A DNA stretch of 58,654 bases, from contig JANYKS010000101.1 in assembly GCA_025358125.1 (NCBI GenBank), positions 1 through 58,654 on the forward strand, given 5' to 3'. Source of the stretch: Actinomycetes bacterium. Its GTDB lineage: Bacteria > Actinomycetota > Acidimicrobiia > Acidimicrobiales > Ilumatobacteraceae. Every line of letters starts with the position of its first letter. Position 1 is the stretch's first letter. Under the pieces are notes generated by a model that saw only the letters and a list, made by a program, of their open reading frames with translations, made no database searches and was not told the DNA's origin. This document shows positions 1 through 8,879 of this stretch, in pieces. The position numbers and the translations under genes were made by a program.

Positions 1-671
1 TCTACACACCCGATCACAACAGCGGCCTGCACCAGGCCGATGACGACAAGGTCGCTCAGATCATGCAGGCCCTCAAGCGGCGCCTCATCGATCACGCCAG
101 CACGCCCAACATTCGTTATACCCAGGCCATCATCAACCATGGTCGCGAGGCAGGCGCTTCACTCGCTCATCCCCACGGCCAGTTGCTCGGACTTCCGTTC
201 GTGCCCGGCGAGATCCTCGAAGAAGAGCGTGCGTTCGCCCGGTTCGAGAGCGCCTGCATCCTGTGCGCGACGATCGAGGCCGAGCTGACCGACGGCAAGC
301 GGGTCGTGTTTGCCAACGACGACGTTCTGTGCCTCTCGCCGTTCTGGGCGGGCAGCCCGTTCGAACTGCTGGTCATCCCTCGCCAGCACGAACTCCACCT
401 CCAGGACGCCAACGACGTCTCGCTCGCGGCCGTCGGTCGCGCCATCCGCGACGCAATCTTGAATCTGCAGGAAGCCTTCGGCGACGTGGCGTACAACCTC
501 GTGTTCCACACCGCCCCGCATCAGCACACCGGCGAGTTCCACTGGCACGTCCACCTTTTCCCGAATCTGGTCACGACGGCCGGTTTCGAGCGTGGCACCG
601 GCGTCATGATCAACATCGTGCCGCCGGAACGCGCCGCCGAAAAGCTACGCCGCGTCGCGATCCACATCTAA
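1..671 (+). CDS. galT: Galactose-1-phosphate uridylyltransferase, C-terminal part (5' truncated by window)
   Basis: The reading frame is open from the first bases of the window, so the start lies upstream; about 222 residues are visible, opening with YTPDHNSGLHQADDDK. The segment AHPHGQLLGLP carries the His-Pro-His active site of the GalT branch of the HIT superfamily. A second histidine cluster, EFHWHVHLFP, near the C-terminus matches the metal- or substrate-binding end of the same fold. The family transfers UMP between UDP-glucose and galactose-1-phosphate (Leloir pathway, cytosol). The nearby glgB, GT4 and glgP genes fit a role in hexose-phosphate and glycogen metabolism. A related nucleotidyltransferase such as an ADP-glucose phosphorylase cannot be excluded from this fragment. 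Confidence 0.85.
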   Translation, partial: YTPDHNSGLHQADDDKVAQIMQALKRRLIDHASTPNIRYTQAIINHGREAGASLAHPHGQLLGLPFVPGEILEEERAFARFESACILCATIEAELTDGKRVVFANDDVLCLSPFWAGSPFELLVIPRQHELHLQDANDVSLAAVGRAIRDAILNLQEAFGDVAYNLVFHTAPHQHTGEFHWHVHLFPNLVTTAGFERGTGVMINIVPPERAAEKLRRVAIHI

Positions 672-680
672 GCGCTCGTC

Positions 681-1172
681 GTGAGCCGCATCGCGGTCAT
701 GATCGAGATCGACGCCGCACCGGCAAAGGTGTGGGCCGTTGTCGAGCCGATCGAACGGCACGTCGATTGGATGACGGACGCCGTCGCGATCCGGTTCGCA
801 ACGGACCAGACCAGGGGCGTCGGCACGGCCTTCCTGTGCGACACCAAGGTCGGCCCGATCACTCTCGTCGATCGGATGCGGATCACCGAATGGGAGCCGG
901 AACAGGCGATTGGCGTGCGCCACACCGGCGTCGTCACTGGCTCCGGCAGGTTCACGCTGACCCCGATCGATTTCGGCCGACGGACCCGCTTCGCGTGGAC
1001 GGAGGACCTGACGTTCCCGTGGTGGCTCGGTGGCCGGCTCGGCGAACTGGTCGGCGGAAGACTGGTGATGAAGGCCATCTGGCGTCGCAACTTGCGTGGC
1101 CTCAAGACATTCATCGAGTCCCCGGATGTCAGCGCAGGGAGCGGACGAGCGCCGTCACACCGGCGCCGATGA
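681..1172 (+). CDS. SRPBCC (START-like) family protein
   Basis: This 163-residue protein starts at a GTG nine bases after the galT stop, so the two are probably cotranscribed. The opening IAVMIEIDAAPAKVWAVV followed by a W-rich beta-sheet region and a long C-terminal helix matches the SRPBCC/polyketide-cyclase-like helix-grip fold, which binds hydrophobic ligands. No catalytic residue or ligand can be named. The last ~14 codons, rich in Ser and Arg (SAGSGRAPSHRRR), overlap the 3' end of the convergent azlD gene by 44 bases, so the tail may be a recent extension after loss of an earlier stop. Confidence 0.75.
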   Translation: MSRIAVMIEIDAAPAKVWAVVEPIERHVDWMTDAVAIRFATDQTRGVGTAFLCDTKVGPITLVDRMRITEWEPEQAIGVRHTGVVTGSGRFTLTPIDFGRRTRFAWTEDLTFPWWLGGRLGELVGGRLVMKAIWRRNLRGLKTFIESPDVSAGSGRAPSHRRR

Positions 1173-1431
1173 CGATCACCACGATCACCGGGGCTCTGCG
1201 CCATGCGGCGATGATCGCCGCTGTCACACCGGCGAGGCGGGCATCGACCTGGAGGTGCTGACCGACCGAGAACGTGTCCTTGGCGATGAGCGCAGCGATC
1301 AGCGCAGCGGGAATCAGGTTGAGACAGCGTTCCACCACCGCCGGCAATGATCGGTCGCCGACCACCACCAGGCCAAGCACTTTGAACAGATATGCGCCGG
1401 TGGCGAGGCCGAGCACCAGGCCCCAGGTCAT
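1129..1431 (-). CDS. azlD: AzlD-type branched-chain amino acid exporter subunit
   Basis: A 100-residue membrane protein with about four hydrophobic segments (GLVLGLATGAYLFKVLGLVV, LIPAALIAALIA, LAGVTAAIIAAW, VIVVIVIGAGVTALV), the usual size and layout of AzlD. It starts at the ATG at 1431, which overlaps the azlC stop (ATGA), so the two are translationally coupled. AzlC/AzlD pairs export branched-chain amino acids or analogues across the cytoplasmic membrane; the substrate here is inferred from the family only. Its 3' end lies antisense to the end of the SRPBCC gene. Confidence 0.85.
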   Translation of the reverse strand: MTWGLVLGLATGAYLFKVLGLVVVGDRSLPAVVERCLNLIPAALIAALIAKDTFSVGQHLQVDARLAGVTAAIIAAWRRAPVIVVIVIGAGVTALVRSLR

Positions 1432-2135
1432 CGCGAGGCTGGCTGTGTTGTCGGAGCGGGCGCCGGGACGGCGATCAGGATCGCGAGCGCCGCAATCAGG
1501 ATCGGCAATCCGACGGGCACAACCGGGATCGTGGCCAGGCACAGCACCGCGCCAACGGCAGCGGCGCGGCGGCCGGGCCGAGTACGGAGCTGGGGCCAGA
1601 TCATCGCGACGAACGCGGCGGGAATGGCGGCATCCAGTCCGTACGTCTTCGGGTCGATCGCGTTGCCGGCGAGCGCGCCGATGAGCGTGCCAAGATTCCA
1701 AAAGACGTAGACGGAAACACCGGTGATCCAGAACGCTGCGCGCTGCAGATCCGGATCGTCGGGAGTCGTGCCCATCGCTGTCGATTCATCGATCGTCAGC
1801 TGCGCGGCCAGCAAACGGGTCGGCAGCCGGCCGGTCAGTCGTCGAGACATCGTCAGTCCGAACACGCCGTTGCGCGCCGCGAGCAGCAGCGCGCCACTCA
1901 TCGCCGAACCGATCGATCCGCCGCTCGCGATGACCGACACCGCGCTGAACTGGGAGGCACCGGTGAAGACCAGCAACGACATCGCGCATGTCTGCCCGGT
2001 CGTGGCTCCGGCCGCGACGCCGGCAACGCCGAACGAAATCGCGTAGACGCCGACCGCGAGGCCAAGCGTCACTCCCGTCGTCAGGATCGGGCGAACGCGC
2101 CGGTCGCGCAGGGTTGCGAACACTGCCGGCGTCAC
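1428..2135 (-). CDS. azlC: AzlC family inner-membrane transporter (branched-chain amino acid export)
   Basis: 235 residues from the GTG at 2135, which overlaps the glgB stop (GTGA). The reading frame stays open upstream inside glgB, but that part is arginine-rich shadow sequence with no membrane character. The core YAISFGVAGVAAGATTGQ, then FTGASQFSAVSVIASGG and LLLAARNGVFGLTMSRRL, is characteristic of AzlC. Several further hydrophobic helices follow. With AzlD it should form a cytoplasmic-membrane exporter. Coupling to glgB is unusual and probably reflects compaction rather than shared function. Confidence 0.88.
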   Translation of the reverse strand: MTPAVFATLRDRRVRPILTTGVTLGLAVGVYAISFGVAGVAAGATTGQTCAMSLLVFTGASQFSAVSVIASGGSIGSAMSGALLLAARNGVFGLTMSRRLTGRLPTRLLAAQLTIDESTAMGTTPDDPDLQRAAFWITGVSVYVFWNLGTLIGALAGNAIDPKTYGLDAAIPAAFVAMIWPQLRTRPGRRAAAVGAVLCLATIPVVPVGLPILIAALAILIAVPAPAPTTQPASR

Positions 2136-4024
2136 GACTCGGGCGAGCCGAGCCACAGCACGCTGAGCGGTGGCAGATCGATGACGATCGAAGCGGGTTG
2201 GCCTTGCCACGCAATACCCGCGTCGGCGGCCACCGTCGCCTCGTCGCCGCGATATCCGCTGCCACCGAAGCGATGCCCGTCGGTGTCGATCAGGACCCGC
2301 CAATCGCCCGGCTGGGGCGCGCCTATCCGGTAGCCGGGGCGAGGTGTCGGCGTGAAGTTGGCGACACAGATCACCTTCGCGGCCGCACCGTGGCGGATGA
2401 AGGCATACACCGAGTGCTGGGCGTCGTCGGCGTCGAGCCACTGGAAACTGGCCGCAGACGTGTCATGTGCCCACACCGCCGGCCACCCGGCCGCAGTGGC
2501 ATTCAGCGCGGCAAGCAATTCGAACACACCGCGGTGCGAGGCCTGGTCGAGCAGGTGCCACGGCAGGCCCGTCAGTTCGCTCCATTCCGTGAACGGCGCG
2601 ATCTCGGCGCCCATGAACACGAGCGGTGCCCCCGGCAGCGCCCACATCCAGCCGTACAGGGCGCGGAGATTGGCGAAGCGCTGCCAATCGTCGCCCGGCA
2701 TCTTGGCGAGCAGGCTCGCCTTGCCGTGCACCACTTCGTCGTGGCTGAGTGGCAGGACGTAGCGCTCGCCGAACACGTACATCAGCCCGAACGTCAGATC
2801 GCGATGGTGATGCCGGCGATACAGCGGATCACGTTGGAGGTAGTCGAGCGTGTCGTGCATCCAGCCCATGTTCCACTTGTGGGTGAAGCCGAGTCCGCCA
2901 TCATGCACGGGATGGGTGACCCCGGGCCATGAGGTGGACTCTTCGGCGATCATCAACGCGCCCGGCACCTCGGTGCCGACGAGTGTGTTGACCTCCTGGA
3001 GCAGGCCGACGGCCGCCAGATTCTCTCGTCCGCCGTAGCGATTCGGCACCCATTGGCCGGGCTCGCGGCTGTAGTCGAGATACAGCATCGAGGCGACCGC
3101 GTCGACACGTAGCCCATCGATGTGGAATTCCTGCAGCCAATACAACGCGTTCGCCGTGAGGAAGTTGCGGATCTCGTTGCGGTCGTAGTTGAAGACCAAC
3201 GTTCCCCAGTCCGGGTGCTCGCCCTGGCGCGGGTCGGCGTGCTCGTACAGCGCCGTGCCGTCGAAGCGGGCGAGCGCCCACTCGTCCTTGGGGAAATGCG
3301 CAGGTACCCAATCGACGATGACCCCGATGCCGCTGTCGTGGAGCACGTTGACGAACGCGCGGAACTGATCCGGACTGCCGAAACGGGCAGTGGGCGCGTA
3401 GTACCCGGAGACCTGATATCCCCACGAACCACCGAAGGGATGCTCGGCGACCGGCAACAACTCGACGTGAGTGAAGCCGAGGGCGCAGACGTGCTCGGCG
3501 AGCTGCCCGGCAAGTTCGGGGTAGGTGTCGACACCGAGCCGCCACGAACCGAGATGGACCTCGTAGATCCGCAGCGGCGCCGTCGGCAGGTTGCTGCGTC
3601 CGCCAATCCATGCGTTGTCCGTCCACTGGTGGTTGCTCGGACCGGCCACGATGCTCGAGTTCTGCGGCGGGCATTCGGTCTGGCGGGCCATCGGATCCGC
3701 CTTCATCACGGTGCGTCCGCTGTGGCTGACGACCGCGAACTTGTACTGATCTCCGGCTTCGGCGTCGGCGACGACAGCGCCCCAGATTCCACTCGCTGCT
3801 ATGGGCGCCATCGGCGTGCCATCACCCCAGGCGTTCCATTCTCCGACCACGTAGATCTCTCGCGCGTTCGGCGCCCAAACAGTAAATCGCACGCCGCCCC
3901 CGGACGCTATGACGTGGGCGCCGAGCAATTGCCACAGCCGCCGGTGACGCCCTTCGTTGAAGAGGTGGAGATCGAGCTGACCTGGCCACTGGTGCCCACC
4001 GGCCAGGTCGGGTGTCGTCGTCAC
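2132..4024 (-). CDS. glgB: 1,4-alpha-glucan branching enzyme
   Basis: 630 residues. An N-terminal CBM48-like domain (about 40-110) precedes a GH13 barrel and a C-terminal beta domain. The retaining-glycosidase residues are visible: nucleophile Asp308 in GLRVDAVASM, acid/base Glu361 in MIAEESTSW and transition-state Asp429 in LSHDEVVHGK. It makes the alpha-1,6 branches of glycogen in the cytosol. It is about 100 residues shorter than E. coli or mycobacterial GlgB because it lacks the extra N1 domain. The GTG start at 4024 lies 7 bases after a TACGCT -10 box, suggesting a leaderless mRNA. It is divergent from the GT4 gene. Confidence 0.95.
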   Translation of the reverse strand: MTTTPDLAGGHQWPGQLDLHLFNEGRHRRLWQLLGAHVIASGGGVRFTVWAPNAREIYVVGEWNAWGDGTPMAPIAASGIWGAVVADAEAGDQYKFAVVSHSGRTVMKADPMARQTECPPQNSSIVAGPSNHQWTDNAWIGGRSNLPTAPLRIYEVHLGSWRLGVDTYPELAGQLAEHVCALGFTHVELLPVAEHPFGGSWGYQVSGYYAPTARFGSPDQFRAFVNVLHDSGIGVIVDWVPAHFPKDEWALARFDGTALYEHADPRQGEHPDWGTLVFNYDRNEIRNFLTANALYWLQEFHIDGLRVDAVASMLYLDYSREPGQWVPNRYGGRENLAAVGLLQEVNTLVGTEVPGALMIAEESTSWPGVTHPVHDGGLGFTHKWNMGWMHDTLDYLQRDPLYRRHHHRDLTFGLMYVFGERYVLPLSHDEVVHGKASLLAKMPGDDWQRFANLRALYGWMWALPGAPLVFMGAEIAPFTEWSELTGLPWHLLDQASHRGVFELLAALNATAAGWPAVWAHDTSAASFQWLDADDAQHSVYAFIRHGAAAKVICVANFTPTPRPGYRIGAPQPGDWRVLIDTDGHRFGGSGYRGDEATVAADAGIAWQGQPASIVIDLPPLSVLWLGSPES

Positions 4025-4031
4025 GCTTGCG

Positions 4032-4037
4032 AGCGTA
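4032..4037 (-). promoter_or_regulatory. -10 box of leaderless glgB promoter
   Basis: TACGCT on the minus strand, 7 bases before the glgB GTG. It shares the 42-bp divergent gap with the GT4 promoter. Confidence 0.55.
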
Positions 4038-4052
4038 CGCCAGCTTCACAGC

Positions 4053-4058
4053 TACGGT
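4053..4058 (+). promoter_or_regulatory. -10 box of leaderless GT4 promoter
   Basis: TACGGT, 8 bases before the ATG at 4067. No Shine-Dalgarno sequence precedes that ATG. Confidence 0.5.
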
Positions 4059-4066
4059 CTGCCCCG

Positions 4067-5224
4067 ATGCGAATCGTGATGTTGTCGTGGGAGTATCCGC
4101 CGTTGGTGGTCGGGGGCATTGCCACCCATGTCGGCGGTCTCGCGAGGGCGCTCGCCAAAAGCGGTCACGAAGTCGTGGTCCTCAGTCTGCACGCGTCGGA
4201 GGTGCCCGACGACACCACGGTCGAAGGTGTACGGATCCTGCGCGCGAACATCGATCTGCCATGGCTGCCCGATGACAATCTCGTCGGCCGGATGGCTTCG
4301 GCCAACCACCAGATCACCCGACTTGCGGCCGATCTCGGCGCCTGGCGGCCCGACGTCGTCCACGCTCACGACTGGCTCGTCGCTTGGGCCGGCGACACGA
4401 TCTCGCACCTGTGGAACGTGCCGTTGATCGCAACGATCCATGCCACCGAGCGCGGCCGCCACGGTGGTCACGTCCCGCCCGGCACGCCAGCCGCGATCAA
4501 CTCTGTGGAGTGGTGGCTGGCGTATCAGGCAAACCTTGTCATCTGTTGTTCGAAGTTCATGATCCGCGAGGTGGTCAGCGGCTTCGACCTACCCGTCGAG
4601 AAGGTGCACCTCGTGGCGAACGGGGTTGATCTCGCCGAGTGGGAGCGACCGACTGCGCCGCTGCAGACCACCGAACCGCTCGTCGTCGGATGGGGCCGAG
4701 TCCAGTACGAAAAGGGTTTCCAGGTGCTCGCACGGGCCGTCGGCGCACTGCGACAAAGGGTGCCCGGCATTCGCTGCGTCATCGCCGGACGCGGTTCCTA
4801 CCTGGCCGAGCTGCAGACCCAGATCGATGTCGAAGGTCTGTCAGATATCGTCAACCTCGCCGGTTTCGTTCCCGATGCAGACCTTCGCAAGATGCTCCAC
4901 GGTGCCCGCTGCAGCGTCATTCCATCGCTGTACGAGCCATTCGGGATCGTTGCACTGGAGTCCATGGCAGCCGGCGCGCCGACGATCGTCGCCCGAACCG
5001 GAGGCCTCGCCGAGATCGTCGAGGGCACTGGCGCCGGGCTGCTGTTCGAACCCGGCAACCATCATGAACTCGCCGACCGGATCGACGAAGTCCTCACCCG
5101 GCCAGATCTCGCTGACGGCCTGCAGCGCGCCGCCGCCGACCTTCTCGCGACCCACTACACCTGGGACGCGATCGCCAAATCGACGCTGAGCGTTTACACA
5201 GCGGCTGTTTCGCAGGCGGAGTGA
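4067..5224 (+). CDS. GT4 family glycosyltransferase, probable glycogen/alpha-glucan synthase
   Basis: 385 residues starting at MRIVMLSWEYPPLVVGG, the classic GT4/GT5 N-terminus with the Gly-rich nucleotide-sugar loop. The frame is open far upstream, but the box-to-ATG spacing and the conserved N-terminus fix this start. The C-terminal Rossmann domain carries the E-x7-E-type motif EPFGIVALE and the donor loop GLAEIVEG. Family members transfer glucose from ADP- or UDP-glucose to alpha-glucan. Position between glgB (divergent) and glgP (21 bases downstream) supports a glycogen synthase role like mycobacterial GlgM/GlgA. The donor cannot be read from the sequence. Confidence 0.85.
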   Translation: MRIVMLSWEYPPLVVGGIATHVGGLARALAKSGHEVVVLSLHASEVPDDTTVEGVRILRANIDLPWLPDDNLVGRMASANHQITRLAADLGAWRPDVVHAHDWLVAWAGDTISHLWNVPLIATIHATERGRHGGHVPPGTPAAINSVEWWLAYQANLVICCSKFMIREVVSGFDLPVEKVHLVANGVDLAEWERPTAPLQTTEPLVVGWGRVQYEKGFQVLARAVGALRQRVPGIRCVIAGRGSYLAELQTQIDVEGLSDIVNLAGFVPDADLRKMLHGARCSVIPSLYEPFGIVALESMAAGAPTIVARTGGLAEIVEGTGAGLLFEPGNHHELADRIDEVLTRPDLADGLQRAAADLLATHYTWDAIAKSTLSVYTAAVSQAE

Positions 5225-5231
5225 AGCCCGG

Positions 5232-5237
5232 TACCCT
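5232..5237 (+). promoter_or_regulatory. -10 box of leaderless glgP promoter
   Basis: TACCCT, 8 bases before the glgP ATG, in the short gap after the GT4 stop. Confidence 0.5.
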
Positions 5238-5245
5238 CTCGGACA

Positions 5246-7699
5246 ATGCGTAGCGTCCGACAGTTCAGCGTCGACCCAGCCGTTCCGGAAGCGCTGGCGG
5301 GTCTCAACCGGCTCGCCAACAACCTCCACTGGTGCTGGGACCCTGAACTCCAACAGCTCTTTGCGGGTCTCCACCCACAGGCATGGCAGGAATCCGGCCA
5401 CCAACCGCTTGCAATGCTGGCCCGGATCTCCCCCGGCGAATGGACAGATCTGGCGGCGAACCCCTCGGTCGTCGCGGCCGTCGCCGACGCCGTCATCCGC
5501 CTCGACGCTGCCGTCCGATCCCCGCGATGGTTCCAGACCAAGGGCGAGTCTCCGCTCGATCTCGTCGCATACTTCTCACCCGAGTTCGGCATCATCGAAT
5601 CGGTGCCCCAATACAGCGGAGGCCTGGGGGTCCTCGCCGGCGATCACCTCAAGGCATCGTCTGACCTCGGTATCCCGCTCGTTGGAGTCGGATTGCTGTA
5701 CGCGGAGGGCTACTTCCGCCAGGACCTCGACGCCGACGGTTGGCAGCAGGAGCGGTTCCCCAAGCTCGAGCCAGCCGGCATGGCGCTCACCAGTACCGGC
5801 CTGACGGTGCACCTCGATCTCGCCGGCGAGGACGTCAGCGTCGCCGTCTGGCGCGCCGACGTCGGGCGGATCGCGCTGTATCTGCTCGACGCACCGAGCG
5901 TCACCGACCGCCTCTACGGCGGCGACGCCGAACACCGTCTGCGCCAGGAGATGGTGCTCGGTATTGCCGGTGTCCGGGCGCTCCGCGCGCTCGGCCTCGC
6001 GCCGCAGGTCTTCCACACCAACGAGGGCCACGCCGGCTTCCTCGCGTTCGAGCGGATCCGCGAGTTCGTCGCCAGCGGCCTCACCTTCGCCGAAGCCGTC
6101 GAGGCCTCGCGTGCAGGGGGCGTGTTCACCACCCACACCCCCGTTTCGGCCGGCATCGATCGCTTCCCACGCGAGTTGATCGAGAAATATTTCGGTGGGT
6201 TCGTGACCCAGTTGGGCGTCACGTTCGATCAGCTGATGGCGTTCGGCCATCGCGACGACGAGCCGCAGGAGACCCGCTTCAACATGACCGTGATGGGTCT
6301 GCGCCTCTCGGCGCGCGCCAACGGCGTCGCCAAACTGCACGGCGAGGTCAGCCGCGAGATGTTCAACGGGCTCTGGCCAGGCGTGCCCGTCGAAGAGATG
6401 CCGATCGGCTCGATCACGAACGGCGTGCATGCGCACAGCTGGATCTCCCCCGAGATGGATCAGCTGCTCCGCCATGGCATCCACGGCGTGTGGGACGGCG
6501 CCGATGACGAGTTCTGGGACCGCGCCTACCAATTCCCGGCGGAGGCCGTGTGGTCGGCCCGCGCTGCGGGCCGCAAACGACTCGTCGAGTATGTCCGTAA
6601 TCGCATGGGCGATGACATCCTCGATCCGGATGTGTTGACGATCGGGTTCGCGAGGCGCTTCGCCACCTATAAACGGGCGACGCTGCTGCTGTCGAATCCG
6701 GATCGCCTACGGCGCCTCCTCCTCGATCCGCAGCGACCGGTGCAGTTCGTGTTCGCCGGCAAGGCCCATCCCGCCGATCACCCTGGCAAGGAGATGATCC
6801 AGGCCATCGAGCGCTTCGCTCGCGAGCTCGATGTACGCCATCGGTTCGTCTTCCTCGCCGACTACGACATCGCCGTCGCCAGAGTGATGTACCACGGTTG
6901 CGACGTGTGGCTCAACAATCCTCGCCGGCCACAGGAGGCGTGCGGCACGAGCGGCATGAAAGCGGCGCTCAACGGCGTGCTCAACTGCAGCATTCGCGAC
7001 GGATGGTGGAACGAATGGAGCGACGGCGAGAACGGCTGGGACATCATGTCGGCCCACGACGACCCAGACCCCGGCCGCCGCGATCAGCGCGAGGCGATGA
7101 GCCTTTTCGGCCTGCTCGAACAGGAGATCGTCCCACTGTTCTACGACCTGTCCGGCGGTCTCCCGGATGAGAACGACATTCCAAACGGTTGGGTCGCTCG
7201 GATGTTGCACAACTGGGCAACGCTGGGGCCGAAGGTAACTGCATCACGGATGGTGCGCAACTACGTCACCGAACTCTACGAACCTGCCGCCAAGGGCGGA
7301 GATGCCGTCAACGCCGATGGAGCGACAGGAGCACGTGCGCTGGCCGCTTGGAAGCAGCGGGTCCTCGCCGCATGGCCGAATGTCGCCGTCCGGAGCCTCG
7401 ACACCGACACCTCGCCCGGCCGGGCCGGCGAAACGCGCCAGGTCCGGGCAGCCGTCGAGCTGGCCGGTCTCACGACGACCGACGTCGCCGTGCAGGTCGT
7501 CCACGGTCCGATCGATCTGCAGGGCAATCTGCTCCAGGATGCCGACAAGTTCGACCTCAGGCGCGGGGAGGACGGCAACTGGTTCGGCGAATACACCGTC
7601 GAACGACCCGGCGCCTACGGCTTGACGGCGCGAGTGCTACCGACCCACCCGTTGCTGGCGAATCCGTTCGAAGTCGGTTGCATCGCCTGGGCCAGCTGA
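5246..7699 (+). CDS. glgP: Alpha-glucan (glycogen) phosphorylase, DUF3417-containing type
   Basis: 817 residues. The first ~95 (LNRLANNLHWCWDPELQQLF) are the DUF3417 domain found in the short actinobacterial/archaeal phosphorylase type. The body follows with YFSPEFGI, YSGGLGVLAGDHLK and the pyridoxal-phosphate site EACGTSGMKAALNG, with Lys572 as the likely Schiff-base lysine. It releases glucose-1-phosphate from alpha-glucan in the cytosol. A final beta-rich ~110 residues resembles the extension seen in this type. With glgB and the GT4 gene it forms a synthesis/degradation module. Confidence 0.93.
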   Translation: MRSVRQFSVDPAVPEALAGLNRLANNLHWCWDPELQQLFAGLHPQAWQESGHQPLAMLARISPGEWTDLAANPSVVAAVADAVIRLDAAVRSPRWFQTKGESPLDLVAYFSPEFGIIESVPQYSGGLGVLAGDHLKASSDLGIPLVGVGLLYAEGYFRQDLDADGWQQERFPKLEPAGMALTSTGLTVHLDLAGEDVSVAVWRADVGRIALYLLDAPSVTDRLYGGDAEHRLRQEMVLGIAGVRALRALGLAPQVFHTNEGHAGFLAFERIREFVASGLTFAEAVEASRAGGVFTTHTPVSAGIDRFPRELIEKYFGGFVTQLGVTFDQLMAFGHRDDEPQETRFNMTVMGLRLSARANGVAKLHGEVSREMFNGLWPGVPVEEMPIGSITNGVHAHSWISPEMDQLLRHGIHGVWDGADDEFWDRAYQFPAEAVWSARAAGRKRLVEYVRNRMGDDILDPDVLTIGFARRFATYKRATLLLSNPDRLRRLLLDPQRPVQFVFAGKAHPADHPGKEMIQAIERFARELDVRHRFVFLADYDIAVARVMYHGCDVWLNNPRRPQEACGTSGMKAALNGVLNCSIRDGWWNEWSDGENGWDIMSAHDDPDPGRRDQREAMSLFGLLEQEIVPLFYDLSGGLPDENDIPNGWVARMLHNWATLGPKVTASRMVRNYVTELYEPAAKGGDAVNADGATGARALAAWKQRVLAAWPNVAVRSLDTDTSPGRAGETRQVRAAVELAGLTTTDVAVQVVHGPIDLQGNLLQDADKFDLRRGEDGNWFGEYTVERPGAYGLTARVLPTHPLLANPFEVGCIAWAS

Positions 7700-7700
7700 C

Positions 7701-7878
7701 CAGCGCTCGATCAGCGCTCGATCAGCGCTCGATCAGCGCCCGATCAGCGCCCGATGAACGTCGCCTTGCCGGGCCCGCTCGCCAGACGATCAGCGCCCGA
7801 CGAACGTCGCCTTGCCGGGCCCGCTCGCCAGACGATCAGCGCCCGATGAACGTCGCCTTGCCGGGCCCGCTCGCCAGA
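7701..7878. repeat. Tandem duplication of the enoyl-CoA hydratase gene 3' end
   Basis: Three 46-bp tandem units: 7745-7790, 7791-7836 and 7837-7878 (the last is 42 bp and is the actual end of the hydratase gene). Each unit encodes, on the minus strand, SGPGKATF(I/V)GR followed by a stop. Because 46 is not a multiple of three, the extra copies lie outside the reading frame. An 11-bp sub-unit (CAGCGCYCGAT) is further repeated five times in a row at 7701-7755. The block fills the convergent gap between glgP and the hydratase gene. Confidence 0.9.
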
Positions 7879-8618
7879 AAACTCTGCACGCCGATGTGGC
7901 TGTCCTCGGACTGGAACACCTCCGCGAACAACCGCTGTTCGAGCTGAAGGCCATCAGCCAGCGACATCGACAGCCCATCGTCGATCGCCCGCTTGGCCAT
8001 CGACTGGGCGACCCGTGCGCCGCGAGCGACCTCGGCCGCGAGGGCGAGCGCCCGCGGATGCAACTCCTCTGACGAAACGACTTCATCGGTGAGGCCGATC
8101 CGTAGCGCCTCGTCGGCTTTGACCTGGCGCCCGGTGATGCACAACTCCTTGGCCCGGCTCGCGCCGACGGCACGCGCCAATCGCTGGGTGCCGCCGCCGC
8201 CGGGGATGATACCGAGCAGCACCTCCGGCTGCCCGAACACTGCCCGCTCGCCGCCGATCCGATAGTCGCAGGCCAACGCCAGCTCGCAGCCGCCGCCGAG
8301 CGCGTAGCCACTCACAGCGGCGATCACGAATCGCGGGATCGCGGCGATGGCGTCGAGTGCGCGATGGAAGCCGGCCGTGATCGCTTCCGCCTCATCTGCC
8401 CCACCGAATTGGCTGATGTCGGCACCTGCCGCAAAGATCCGCTCGCCGCCGGTGATCACAACCGCGCCCGGCAGATCGGCGGTCAGCTCGGCCGCCACTA
8501 CCGTCAACCGGGCCAACACCTCCTGCGACAACGCGTTGACCTTGGGATTGTTGAGGGTGACGACAGCCACCCCGTCATCTCGACGCTCGAGCAGGACCAG
8601 TTCAGCCAGATCAGTCAT
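7836..8618 (-). CDS. Enoyl-CoA hydratase/isomerase (crotonase) family protein
   Basis: 260 residues, the normal length of a crotonase. FAAGADISQFGG supplies the first oxyanion-hole segment, YALGGGCELALACDYR the second, and GQPEVLLGIIPGGGGTQRLA the region with the catalytic Glu of hydratases. It probably hydrates 2-enoyl-CoA in fatty-acid or amino-acid degradation; the chain-length preference is not readable. The ATG is preceded by TAGGGT with a 6-base spacer. Its 3' terminus is tandemly duplicated downstream. Confidence 0.9.
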   Translation of the reverse strand: MTDLAELVLLERRDDGVAVVTLNNPKVNALSQEVLARLTVVAAELTADLPGAVVITGGERIFAAGADISQFGGADEAEAITAGFHRALDAIAAIPRFVIAAVSGYALGGGCELALACDYRIGGERAVFGQPEVLLGIIPGGGGTQRLARAVGASRAKELCITGRQVKADEALRIGLTDEVVSSEELHPRALALAAEVARGARVAQSMAKRAIDDGLSMSLADGLQLEQRLFAEVFQSEDSHIGVQSFLASGPGKATFIGR

Positions 8619-8624
8619 GCCCTG

Positions 8625-8630
8625 ACCCTA
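8625..8630 (-). promoter_or_regulatory. -10 box of leaderless enoyl-CoA hydratase promoter
   Basis: TAGGGT on the minus strand, 6 bases before the ATG at 8618. Confidence 0.5.
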
Positions 8631-8742
8631 CCCGCGCCCCGACTTCGCCCGGCCCTGGTTCCCCGCGGCCGCCGAGTGCGGACCGACCTGCAACGGACCG
8701 CCCCGGCGCTCGCGCGAGCAACGGCGGGTGCCCCGCCACTCA

Positions 8743-8785
8743 CTGCCCGTCCCATCCCGCGCCAGGACTGTGATCGCGCAGGCAG
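8743..8785. repeat. 43-bp palindromic repeat, copy 1
   Basis: A CTGCCCG arm and a CAGGCAG arm (one mismatch) flank the shared core ATCCCGCGCC. It lies between the divergent enoyl-CoA hydratase and DUF559-type genes. Confidence 0.8.
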
Positions 8786-8879
8786 ACCCGAGCCCGGCGT
8801 GGGCCACAGCGCGTCGGCCGAACGTCAGGAATCCTCCGGCTTGGTTTCCACAATCCACAACTCGAAGCACTCAGTCGGC

